Shown here: positions 30,531-41,195 of the stretch, piece after piece
Layout of the letters: every line of letters begins with the position of its first letter
Numbering within the stretch: the stretch's first letter is position 1
DNA from: Megalonaias nervosa
Taxonomy: Eukaryota > Mollusca > Bivalvia > Unionida > Unionidae
NCBI GenBank assembly: GCA_016617855.1
Contig: JAECUM010001098.1
Location: 1-64,000, forward strand
Length of the DNA stretch: 64,000 nucleotides
Reading direction: 5' to 3'
Translations under genes and position numbers: made by a program
Notes under the pieces: generated by a model
What the model saw: only the letters and a program-made list of their open reading frames with translations
Told to the model about the DNA's origin: nothing
Database searches by the model: none

Positions 30531-31010
30531 TCACAATGAACTATCGGTCTTGGACGTTGTCCCTTTTAATACTAGTCGTAATGAAGTCTCGAGCTTGTAC
30601 ATCGTTCCTTTTTTATGCCACGTTTTGGAAGTCTTCCTGTTTTTCTTCCTGGACAACGGTACTACCTTCTCTAAGGTACCGTCATACCTGAACCGTAGTG
30701 TGATGGGTGGAAAGGCCATAGAAAGGTAAGGACAGTGCGGAGACCATCGAGTATGTTCCAGAATAGCTGAATCTTTATAGATACATCGATCCATACGCAA
30801 CCTCAGACCGCAACTGAAACACTGTACTTCGTATTCCAATCCAATCTCAGGTCCCAAGTAGACAAATCCTTTTCTAGCTAAAACATTCGCAGTAGGTAAT
30901 TCTTCCCTATCCGTGGGTCATTTATGAAACGTTTCCAATCGACTGGCACAATTACTACAATCAGGCAAGAAGACAGGAAAATGGTATAGTTTGAACTTGA
31001 GTACTCAGTG
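30531..31010 (-). pseudogene. BIR-domain (IAP-like) gene 1, 5-prime truncated
   Basis: A BIR domain with SRLETF, a TGA where the conserved Trp is expected, LARKGFVYLG, then CFSC and HTRWSPHC (C-x2-C, H-x6-C) near 30750-30830. The C-terminal extension is Lys-rich, ending at 30531. Upstream, only about 100 bp separate it from the polymerase stop and no ATG is in frame, so the N-terminus is missing compared with gene 2. The segments before both BIR cores share FPV-LP, showing a tandem duplication. Confidence 0.8.
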
Positions 31011-31016
31011 GGTCTC

Positions 31017-34000
31017 TCACTCGATTGTTGCTGTGTCGAAGTCATCCTTCTTGTTGGTGACTATCGACTTGGAACCATTCTTTTTTATACCAGCGTGTCC
31101 GTACGGTAAAGTAAAGTGGTTGAGAAGCCGTACTCGCTTTGTAAATACTCGATTTGATAGACCTTTTTCAAAGGGTCCACTGACGATTTGGTGTGTGGGT
31201 AAACGTACAATCTTGTGAAGTTCGTAGGTGGTCACTTTAAAATTTCGATCCTGTCCAGACTGCAAGGCTTCTTTCAATACCCCAAAGTTTATCAATCGAT
31301 CGGTGCCATAATTGAGAGTCAATCCTTTCACTTTACACTCCGTGTGCACTTCTCCTTGTGGGTCCCGGTATTTGTAACCGTAAATTTTAGGACCGCCACT
31401 AGCAAAACTTAGAATCTTGTCGTTGGGGTGCTCGTCCGTCCAGGCTCCTAAACGGTCTCCTTCGATGTCAGGGTGTCGGTGACCCAGACGATCGATGTAG
31501 ATGCAACTGTCCGTGTCAAAATACAGTACACGATCTCCTAATTGGTGTAACGCTTCGTACAGTTTTAAGCGAGCATGGGCTGTCACGTAGGCCGCAATGA
31601 TGACATTTCCAAATTCGTCAGCTTCTCCAGTTCTTCTTCGTAATTGACAAGATCAATTCCTCACGAACGACTTCCACGTGTTTCATGTATTTGGTTTTGT
31701 CGTAAATCATCTGGAAGTAGCGGGAAGGTTCCGTCAAATATTCCGTCTTGGGTAAACACGGTCGTTGTGCCATTTTGCCCCACAATCAATTCAACATTAC
31801 TTTGGCAAACAATCTCCTTCGTTTTTCTCGATGTGGTCTAAAGTGATGCCTTCCTGCTCCCAGTTTTTCTCTCTCAATTTCTTTTGGTCTTCGGGAGTCT
31901 GGCACCAGGAAGGATATCCACTGGCTTCTTGTTTCAGTTTTAAAAAGGCATCCACGTAGTCTGCGAAAATGCTTTTCTGAGTCTCGTCGCCCTTGTGGAA
32001 TTTTTTTCTTTTTTTTTCTTGGGAAAGTGGTAAATTTCGTACACTGCTAACAGTTGGTATCCCAAGTCCAGAGCTTTGAACAATTCCACGCTGACCCACG
32101 TTCCCGTTAAGGCGCGTTCTTCCTGAGTGTGCTGACAAGGTCGGTCTTGGTTGCACGTTTCGGCACAAGTACGACACAAGGGAAACATCAGTTTTCCTTG
32201 GCAATGGTGAGGTAAAACGGGATGGTACAAGTCCGTGGGAGGCAAGACTTTGCACTTGATCAATTCTTCGTATTGTCGAATGTTGTCCAGGTCGATGTGT
32301 TCCGTCAGCAATTGAGGGTGCCCTGCGAAAAAGTGACAATATTTGCACACGTAAGGATACAGCCAACACACCGTCCAAGTATTTGATTTCTTCTCCTTTC
32401 CCCTCATCGGCTTGGTACAGCAAACAGGTGCCATTTGTCCGTCCTCCGTACAAACTGTCCATCGGGTTCAGTGGGTCCACCAGCTTGTAACTTTCCACGA
32501 TGCGTTTAAAGTCGGGATCGGTTTTCAATCGCTGATCGTACTCGTGTTCCCACATTTCCACCACTTGGTATCCTTGCTCTTCTAACTTCAATCGCCGGTG
32601 AGAAGTGGCCTGATAGAAGTCTTCCATAGTCCGTTGTAAAAACTGATTTTTAGTGCCACGTTGAGGGTAACAGATGGGACATCCGTGAAATAAGCACCCG
32701 TTAAACTCGTAGACGATCTTAGGGTTTTCGAAGTCCCAACCATCCACTGAATACGTTCGGATGGGTTTTTCGCCTTCTCCGTTGAGAGCGTGTTGGATCT
32801 ATTTGTCTTCCTTGTCGCACAAGTAATGTAACCAGCGTAGGGCTTTCACCGAATATTGACGTTTGACAAAGTACGTCGTTTGAGGGCTTATGACAGCTAG
32901 GGTGTTTTCGGGCATGAATCTTTGGCGGTACACTAAGGAACACGCTTTGGCAATGGTGCAGGCTTCTTTCAAAGGATCGATCCCTCCGTGCTCCATGAAC
33001 AGTTCTCGAAAGTTTCCACAGCAACGCCGTAAAATGTCCACGTCGGAACGACAATACTTTAACATTTCTTCATGGAAGTCGAAGTGGTCCGAGGCGTGAG
33101 TCTGGTACCAAGCGTAGAATGCTTCTCGTTGTTCGGTACGCATGTTGTCGGGGTCGTAGTAGTGATCATCAGGCAAATGGGGTAGAACGGCGTGTTGATT
33201 GGTTTCGGTATTGAAAAAGTGCGGAAATAGACTTTGGTCATTTCTATCATTCCAAACGTTTTAGGCATTCGACTCAATGGCATGGGTAAGTTACTCATCG
33301 AATCTTTAAACTGCACTTGTCCCACTTGCATGGAAATGATTTTGGCTCCGTTCAAAGTCACTTTAGGACGTTCGTTACTTTGTTCCGTATAGTATCTGAG
33401 AAGAAATTGCCCATCGTATCCCGAGAAATTGTGAGCCATCACCGTGGCATAGCGATGGTAATCTCCGTAATGTTCGATGTCCCCTTGGCTACAAGTCTCG
33501 TCGATGGGGTATAAGATCCATTGGGCGAAATCGGCTAAAGATAGGCACTTGGATGCACTTCTCGCACGCTCGATAAGCCACGCAGAAATTAGGAATGTGA
33601 ATACCGGTCTCTTGCATGCATTCAAAATCGAAAAAGATGAAATTCCCCTTCTTCTTCTGGTCATCTTCCTCTTCATGTTTGGAATGGTATTTCTGAATGT
33701 AGCATTCGTGTTCCAAGACCAAGATTGGGTGACAAATGTGACATCATTTCTTTCCTGAACATACGTGAGCCTTCGTATTATTGGCACGTATCACTTGTCC
33801 ACACGTTGGGCACAATCTCAGGAGTTGACAAGCACATTTCTGCTGTGAACCTTGAATTTTCAGATGTTGTTGGTAACAGGCAGGGCAGACAAAAGTGAAT
33901 TGGCAAGCTGGGCAATGCACTCGTTCTTGTCTTTCGTCCAGACAGGGTTTAGAGGCCAAACATCCCTCACATTTCGATCCACAATGCTTGTGTTGCTCTC

Positions 34001-34858
34001 GATTGTTATAGCCATAGTCACATTTCTCAGAGTTATAATCGTATCCCAGGAACCCGGTGATACTGGCAATGGTATCAAAATGTTCATTGTGATGATAGAC
34101 GTGAATGTATTTTCCGTCTTTGAAATCTTTGCCTCGAAACAACAGAGGTCCGCGCACTTCTTGAGCATGCACTTTCAAGGTGTAGCGTGGAGCTAAGACA
34201 TCTTGCATTTTTTGCAATACAGGAATGCCACAGGGTGTGTCTTTGGATATCCCCGCTTGCTGTAACAGGAGTTCTACTTCTCTTTGTTGTTTGGTTCGGT
34301 TAGATTTTCGAATGTTCTCCCACTCTCTTTTCCATTCTACCGTGTCGTTCTTGTCGGCATACGTTCGTCCTACGATAATGGCACGGGCTAAACACATCTT
34401 GTCTTGAGGGTTAATTCGGACGAGGTTCTTTTTGGTGCTGAGAAGGTCGTCCACCAATAACACCGTTTTGCGTCCGGTCCCTTGGGGAAGAGAAATGTGG
34501 GTCATGAACAGTATTCTTTTCCGTCGGTGATGTGAAACTTGTCGTTGGATTGTTGCATGTGTTGCATCTTGTCGATGACTTTGGAAGGTGTCAATTCTGT
34601 TGGGGTGCTAAACTCGATCCAAATGGGGGATTTCAAACTGTCGTAATGAATGGGAAGTCTCAGGCGATCGTCTTCTTTAGCTTCACATTACTGTTTCAAT
34701 GTGGTTAACAAGGAAGAGAGAAAATCCACTAAATCCCAATTAAAATCGACCTCTTCTGGAAGTAGACTTGTGCTGACTTTGGTAACCACTGCTATATCAT
34801 CGCTTCTCGTCTCCACGGCCGGTGCACCCCAATTCATCGTCTTCTTAGGTTCTGTCAT
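31017..34858 (-). pseudogene. protein-primed type DNA polymerase B, heavily frameshifted
   Basis: About 1,280 codons, in the family range. The ATG at 34858 (MTEPKKTMNWGAP) is followed by a TAA at 34688-34690, then a frame from 34505 with a Cys/His-rich zinc-like region. The exonuclease motifs lie in separate frames: FFDFECMQE (Exo I), VMAHNFSGYDGQFLLRY (Exo II) and the RSDVDILRRC type (Exo III). Polymerase motif A (LYPYVCKYC, near 32380) and motif C (YFDTDSCIYIDR, near 31520) are recognisable. At least seven register changes separate the pieces. It would replicate the element by protein priming if intact. Confidence 0.92.
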
Positions 34859-34909
34859 GTTTCAAAAACAATGTGGCATCGATTCACTGCGCAGAGACGC
34901 TAGCGCACC

Positions 34910-34916
34910 TATATAG
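34910..34916 (-). promoter_or_regulatory. TATA-like box of DNA polymerase B
   Basis: CTATATAGG on the minus strand about 52 nt upstream of the ATG at 34858. The promoters of polymerase B and gene E face away from each other within about 230 bp. Confidence 0.4.
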
Positions 34917-35038
34917 GGAATGTGACATCACAGGCAGCTCTCTTCAGATTGGAAGACAGACTCCGCGCTGTGGCTGAATTTTGCAACGCGTGTTTGGATT
35001 GGTGAAAGATCTCAATCCGTTTCGATCCGCTCTTCCAC

Positions 35039-35044
35039 TATAAA
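35039..35044 (+). promoter_or_regulatory. TATA box of gene E
   Basis: TATAAATCAACGCAGTT at 35039-35055. It parallels gene A (TATAAATCATAGCAGTC) including the CAGT start-like motif 5-6 nt further on. A CCAAT-type motif in reverse (GGATTGG) lies about 40 bp upstream. Confidence 0.5.
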
Positions 35045-35088
35045 TCAACGCAGTTCACTTCGTTCCCTTCACCTGTTCTCGTCACAAG

Positions 35089-35336
35089 ATGTGGACAAAC
35101 GTTCAATCATCTACTCTCGTATCGTCGATGCTGTTCCGTACGGACTTACCCATGTATGTTAAATCATCATGGACAATCATCCGGATCACCGAGACGACTG
35201 TTTGGAAAAGAAGGATCCCTGTGGAGAGACAAGGCTGTTTGAAGTGAGCCCTCATCTACAGAGTAGAGGTTAGACGAAGTCTGAGGAAGAAAAGAAGATC
35301 TATGCGATGAACTCTAAGTTAACGGAATGGTGTTAA
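35089..35336 (+). pseudogene. small divergent Polinton gene E (broken)
   Basis: The only plus-strand gene of the element. The ATG at 35089 opens a short frame; a second ATG at 35169 (MDNHPDHRDDCLEKKDPCGE) gives a charged frame with one TAG at 35271-35273 and a stop at 35334-35336 (ending NSKLTEWC). The stop lies 16 nt before the histone-type stem-loop at 35353, and the TATA box 50 nt before the first ATG, so a compact transcription unit is likely. Unknown family. Confidence 0.45.
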
Positions 35337-35613
35337 CAAAAAAGAACCCAACGGCCCTTTTCAGGGCCACTTATATGCCTCGAAAAGGTATATTAAAAAA
35401 AAATTGCCATATATGTGTATGAACCCTATCCATCTTGTCCTAGGGAGGTCTTGGCATGCTCATTCTCCTTGTCCCTATCCATCTTTGCCCTATATCATCC
35501 CAGCGTGTTTTTCCTTCTTTGGTCTCATAGGCCCTATAAATTTTTGCCCTATATTGTCCCAGGCCAATTTTTCCTTCTTTGGCCTCATGTGCCCTAAAGT
35601 ATCCCCCTTCACT
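35337..35613. repeat. Polinton right terminal inverted repeat
   Basis: Inverted match to 9768-9994, ending TAAAGTATCCCCCTTCACT. It is about 50 bp longer because CCTTCTTTGG...CTCATAGGCCC-type sequence is present twice (near 35511 and 35571). Confidence 0.9.
35353..35368 (+). terminator. histone-type 3-prime stem-loop, gene E / right TIR
   Basis: GGCCCTTTTCAGGGCC on the plus strand, preceded by CCCAAC and followed by ACTTATATGCCTCGAAAAGG, the purine element starting 11 nt later. Mirror image of the left-TIR stem-loop; both face outward. Confidence 0.7.
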
Positions 35614-35619
35614 ACTGAT

Positions 35620-35670
35620 GTATGTATGTATGTATGTATGTATGTATGTATGTATGTATGTATGTATGTA
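35620..35670. repeat. (TATG)n microsatellite at the Polinton right border
   Basis: About 12 TATG units starting 6 bp outside the right TIR. A shorter TATG/TTTG tract abuts the left TIR, so the element apparently inserted into this simple repeat. Confidence 0.85.
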
Positions 35671-35790
35671 GGCTTGGGGATGTAATATAGATTCTATGTG
35701 CCTTTCAAGTTCATCATTCTACCAAATTTGAACAAATTCAACTGGAAAATTTTTAAAACACCTGAGCAGTTCATGGTTTTTCTTTTTCTC

Positions 35791-35792
35791 AG
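35791..35792 (+). other. probable 3-prime splice site before the TLR coding start
   Basis: A pyrimidine-rich tract (TTTTTCTTTTTCTCAG) ends 6 bp before the ATG at 35799, the layout of a 5-prime UTR intron acceptor. If so, the Polinton lies in the intron or promoter of this gene. Confidence 0.5.
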
Positions 35793-35798
35793 ATTTGA

Positions 35799-37875
35799 AT
35801 GGCAAGGGAAGGATTTCGGCCGTATGTTCTGCTTCTAATTATGGCCTTTACAAGAGTCCATACACAAGACATATACGATCCTTTACCTAAGGGATGGGAA
35901 AAGTTCTGCTCAATCGATGGCACGAGGACTTACAGATCAGAATTTACTCCTAACTTGGTTATGACACTGATGAGATGCAACATAATATCGGAACATTCTG
36001 GAATATGGAGGTTAGACACATTAAGAGAAACAATGAAAAATGCAACCGACAAATATGCCGTTGATCTTCACTGTGCGGGTGAAGCCAACGTCTCTTTACC
36101 TTGGCCGATCAAAATTCTTCGTGTGCATGAGCTGAACGTGTACGGATGCATATTGACAGACTATCTGGAGGAGCACGATAGTAATGTTATCAACATTATA
36201 CCGGATTCCTTGAAAGTTTTAAGACTAATTGACACTGAAATATCTGTAAGAGTTAAGACATTCATAAAAACTATGCAGAATGTGAAAAACATCTCGAAGG
36301 AGTTCGACTGCGGACATGAAGACACGATTGAGAAACTCACGAGAAGCAATGTCTCATACACCTTCATCGAAGATATGGACACTGTGATTGTAGGTTTGTC
36401 AGAATTAGGGGCCCAGTTTATGCAGGACAGCAAAGAAGTGAAACACAAGTGTATCTTTAGCCGACTAACTGTGCTACAAGAGGTCCATGAATCAAGCCAG
36501 TCTAAATATCATCTCAAACTGTTGTTGGACAACTCAATCCATCGCGAATTACGCATGTACAATTTATCTCATAACTATATCTCGGACCTCGATGGGTACA
36601 TCTTGGAATGGTCCACACATTTCCCTAAACTTGAAATGCTAGACCTTTCCCACAATGATATTTCTCAGCTTTACAAATTCAAAATTCCTCTAACTTCTCA
36701 TGCGACGACCATCAATTTACAGTATAATAATATTAGTATGGTAACAGTAGAGGATCTCAAACATCTGAAGAAAATGTCAAATGTGATGATCGACTTGCAA
36801 AATAATCCTTTGGTCTGTAACTGCGACCATAGAGTCAAGGATCTGATTTCATTCATCAACAGTGACGAAGATCTCGATACACCGGAATTTAGCTATTATC
36901 AATACATCAAATATATGGAATGTTCGAGTCCAAAAACACTGGAAGGAACTAAACTGTATAAACTTCGAATTAACGACTTGGAGTGCGGATCAAGGCAGAA
37001 AAAAGAATACTTCATGATACCTGTAATTTGCCTGACTGTTTTTGCAGTTGTTTGCCTGAGCATCATCGTTATTCTTGTAAAATATCGCCAAAAAGTGAGA
37101 ATCATTATGTTCACAAGGTTCCATATAATCCTACCTTGTCAGTCAGCATCAGTTTTAGAAGAAAAGTTTACGATGCATTCGTATCCTGTAGCAGTGTGGA
37201 TGAGCAATGGGTCGATATCATCATTAAAAAAATAGAACTATCACCGGATGGGGAGGAAGACGCTGATAATTCGCAAACTAAAAATAATCAAATTTTGTCT
37301 CCATCACAGAGACTTTATTCCTGGAAAGGCCATCTTTGACAATGTTATTAAATGTGTGAAATATGTCCTATTATCTCCCAACTTCATTCGTAGCGAGCAT
37401 TATCTGTACGAATTTTAGGAGGCTTTTCAGCAAAGCATCTTGGAGAAGAAACGTTATATAATTATAGTGATGATAGAAGTTCCAACAAAAGAGCTTCGAA
37501 AGGAGTTTCAAAGATGTCTGAAGACCTTTACCTACATAAAAAAGGGATGACTTCCTTTTTTGCACAGACTTTTTACCTATGCTTTTTAAAAATGCAAGGA
37601 GTGGAGAAGAAATTTTACAGTAAATCAAATGGACTTCTAACAAGCCAGTGTACGGAAACCAATACAAATGCAACCATTGAGACCAAGAAACAGGACTCTC
37701 GCTGCAAGTTGTAAGGATTTCTAAAAAGCATAAGTATCTAAATAAATCGAAGAAGCCATCAAAACTTAAGATAACTAAAGGGAAAAATTCAGAGATACGT
37801 CCAGATACTTATGATCGATCAGTCAGTATATGGTCAACTGATACTGGCTATGGCAGTGAAAAAGCCCATCTATAA
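35799..37875 (+). pseudogene. Toll-like receptor (LRR-TM-TIR), frameshifted in the TIR
   Basis: The first 478 codons from the ATG at 35799 hold a signal peptide (YVLLLIMAFTRVHT), LRR units with LEMLDLSHNDIS and TTINLQYNNIS, an LRR C-terminal cap (NPLVCNCDHRVKDL, then MECSSP and DLEC), and a membrane segment (MIPVICLTVFAVVCLSIIVI, about residue 405). After MFTRFHIILP the frame departs. The TIR box 1 (VYDAFVSCSSVDEQW) is in another frame near 37170; the box 2 region (RDFIPGKAIFDN) in a third near 37310; a TAG interrupts at about 37417. A C-terminal tail frame ends at 37873-37875. The extracellular part has few LRRs for a TLR. It would sense microbial ligands and signal through MyD88 if intact. 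Confidence 0.85.
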
Positions 37876-38497
37876 ATCAACTGTAAATGGAAACCCCATC
37901 TTCAGATTCCTCTGTCATCAGCTACTGATTGTGTAAAGATAAATGTGAAGAACGTGTAGAATGAAGTGGCTAACAGGATTGCTGTAAACTATCTCATAGC
38001 TATACTTCAAAGGTAACAAGAGCATACAAATGTGAAAAAAACAAGATTTGTATACATGGTGCATGCCAAAATATATTCTGAATAACCCTAGAAAAGATTT
38101 TACTAGATGCATAGATGGCTGGACAATCAGTAACCTTTCATTCCACATCACTGTTGTTCGTATATGGCCACTTCAAGATGCAGCAAGGTGCTTTTATATT
38201 ATGGTGCTCTTTCATCTCATATGAAGATAATCCTATGGTTGTAGTTGCCGAAGTGAGTGCATTGAAACAAAAATTTTAATTGTGAAACACTTATACTTAA
38301 TAATTGGCACTTATTTTGAATCCCAAAAGCCATAACTTGAACATTATTTGCAAAATACGAAAATGTGTTCACAGCATACTGTATTCATCCCATGATGAGC
38401 CTCGCTTTTTTCGTTTACAAATTGTTGGCAAATACAAAGGATACGTTTGTCAGAAAACAAGCCCAGTCCTACTTCTTGGCATGCATACATACATACA

Positions 38498-38533
<36 letters not shown>

Positions 38534-39310
38534 TTAGTCCCTTGGTCTTGACACCTGAAAAATAAATACGGTATATAGGCGATGAATAACAACTCTTCTA
38601 AGTTTCATTTATATGTGTTACGTGGAATTTAAATGATTTTGCAAATAAGGTAACAAGCCATATTTTGTTTCATGAACAAATTTTTAAAACCAGAAATAAT
38701 GCCATAAATACAAAAAGAATTTAAAAACAAATTATTAATGTTTGTAAAGGTCAGTAACATATGATTTTGAAACACTTCATTCATCTGCATAATCGTTCAG
38801 TTAGGACAGGTCTACATCTGCACCTAAGAAACAGATGGAGGAATCAGTGTACTCTAAGTACTGCAGTGTCTTAGTCTCATGAGAGGGTCAGATCTCAGTC
38901 TATGATAGTGTTAGGTCCTTTGAGAATTTCAGGTAATGGATAACTGCATTTTTTACGCTACCACATGTGTGCAAAATTATTTTTCATCTTCGAAATAATT
39001 TCCAGAAATTAATTAATTCTTTGAAACATGTTTGCTGTCTTTGCCTCGAATATGCAGTATTATAAAAAAAGACCCTGCTTTGCCTTGTGACATAGATACA
39101 AAACTAAACCAAAGTGAAACCAAATGTACAAAATAATATCACAGAGATTTTGATCTTGTCTAATAGTTCCTAATAAATCTCCGCACTACCGGTATCTGTT
39201 TTTAATCCATTCACATGTCACTGAGGACCAGAAAGTGTTACTGGATAATTTATAGTGCCTCGTACATGTCTCGTACTAGCTAGTGTTATTGAATAATGTA
39301 CACTGCCTCA
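37876..39310. other. gene-free stretch with (CATA)n
   Basis: No recognisable coding frame. A (TACA)n microsatellite of about 12 units lies at 38479-38530. The rest is A/T-rich without clear structure. Confidence 0.5.
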
Positions 39311-39317
39311 TACATCT

Positions 39318-39390
39318 AGCTTATGAACCCACGACCTCCTGTATCCAAGGCAGATGCTCTAACCACTAGGCCACTGGAGCGGTCGGCTGA
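39318..39390 (-). mobile_element. family-1 SINE head fragment
   Basis: The reverse strand of CACTAGGCCACTGGAGCGG and CCACGACCTCCTGTATCCAAG matches the tRNA-like head of the SINE at 4954. The body is missing. Confidence 0.65.
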
Positions 39391-41195
39391 AGGTGTATAA
39401 ATGGATGGATAAAGGTGTATGAATGGAAGGATAAAGGTGGAAAAATGGATGGACAAAGGTGGATAAATTAATGGGTAAAGGTGAATAAATAGACAAAGGT
39501 GGATAAATGGAAGGCTAAAAGTGGATAAATTAATGGGTAATGAGTAAAGGTGGATAAATTAATGGGTAATGGGTAAAGGTGGATAAATTAATGGGTAATG
39601 GGTAGAGGTGGATAAATTAATGGGTAATGGGTAAAGGTGGATAAATGGATGGACGAAGGCAGATAAATAAATGGCTCAAGGTGGATAAATGAATGACTAA
39701 AGGTGGAAAAATGGATGAATAAAGGTGAATAATGGATGGAAAAATTGGACAACTGAAGGATAAAGGTGGATAAACTGATTGCTACAGGTGGATAAATGGA
39801 TGGATACATGTGGACAAAATTGGCTAAAGGTGGATAAATTGATGGTTAAAAGGTGAACAAATGTGAATACATAAATGGCTAGAAGGTGGATAAATGGATG
39901 GATAGAAGTGGATATATTAATGGAAAAAGGTGGATAAATGCATCGATGGATAATATTGGATAAATGGACGGCTGAAGATGTATAAATGGATTGACGGATA
40001 AAGTTGGATAAATAGATAGATAAAAGTGGATAAATGAATGGCTAAAGATGGATAAATTGATGGCTGAATGTGAAAAAATTGATGGATACAGGTGGAAAAA
40101 ATGTGAGGGTAAAGGTAGATAAATGGATGGATAAAGGTGGATAAATGGATGGCAAAATGAGGATAAATTGATGGATAAAGATGGATAAATGGATGGATTG
40201 ATGGATGGATAAAGGTGGACAAATGGATGGTTAAGTTGGATAAATAAGATGGATAAATGGACGGATGGATGATGTTGGACAAATGGATGGCTAAAGGTGG
40301 ATAAATATGGGTGGATAAATGGATGGCAAAATGTGGATTAGGAGATGGATGAAGGTGTATAATGAATGGATGGATAAATGGATGGATAAAGGTGGATAAA
40401 TGGATGGACAAAGGTGGACAAATGGATGGATAAAGGTCAATAAATGGTTGTATAAAGGTGGATAAATTAATGGGTAAATGTGGTTAAATGGATGGACAAA
40501 GGTGGACAAATGGATGAATAAAGATTGATAAATGGTTGGATAAAGGTGGATAAATTAATTGGTAAAGGTGGATAAAATGGTTAAAGGTGGATAAATGGTT
40601 GGATAAAGGTGGATAATGGATGGATAAAGGCTGATAAATGATTTGCTAAAGGTGGATAAATGGATAGATAAAGGTGGATACATGGATGGCTAAAGTTGGA
40701 TAAACGGATGAATACATGTGGAAAAAGGTTGCTAAAGGTGGATAACTGATAGCTAAAAGGTGGGTAAATGGATGATTGGATAAAGTTGGATAAATGGATG
40801 GTTAAAGGTAGATAAATAAATGGATTATGGTGGATAAATAGATGGAAAAAGGTGGATAAATGAATAGACTGATAAAAGTGGATAGATGGATGGATAATGG
40901 ACAAATGAGATGGATAAAGGTTGATCAATGGATTGATGGATAAAGGTGGACCAATGAATGAATGGATAAAGGTGGATACATGGATGGCTAAAGGTGGACA
41001 ACTGGATGGCTAAAGGTGGATAAAATGGATGGTAAAATATGGATAAATGGATAGATGAAGGTTGATAAATGGATGGATAAAGGAGGACAAATGGATGGAT
41101 AATGGTGGATAACTGGATGAATGTGGATAAATGGATGGCTAAAGGTGATCAATGGCTGGATAAAGGTGGATAAACTGATGGCTAAAGATGGACAA
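39390..41195. repeat. minisatellite, about 20-bp unit, 1.8 kb
   Basis: Roughly 80-90 degenerate units around AAAGGTGGATAAATGGATGG. Minus-strand frames such as HLSTFIHPFIH are translations of the repeat, not genes. Confidence 0.92.

Larger units (their letters stand above)
9768..35613 (-). mobile_element. Polinton/Maverick (adintovirus-like) element, decayed, with nested LINE
   Basis: The element is bounded by inverted repeats and is about 25.8 kb, or about 17 kb once the nested LINE (about 10609-19487) is discounted, which is within the usual Polinton size. Gene order on the minus strand from the right is DNA polymerase B, two BIR genes, two or three LPxEL genes, a small membrane protein, packaging ATPase, a small basic protein, a PX-like protein, a PY-like protein, a coiled-coil protein, integrase, capsid protein, a CxxC/HPSQ protein, protease, then coiled-coil accessory genes C, B and A. 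One small gene (E) runs on the plus strand at the right end. Most core genes hold nonsense codons or frameshifts, so the copy cannot act alone. A clear target-site duplication is not visible. Confidence 0.93.
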
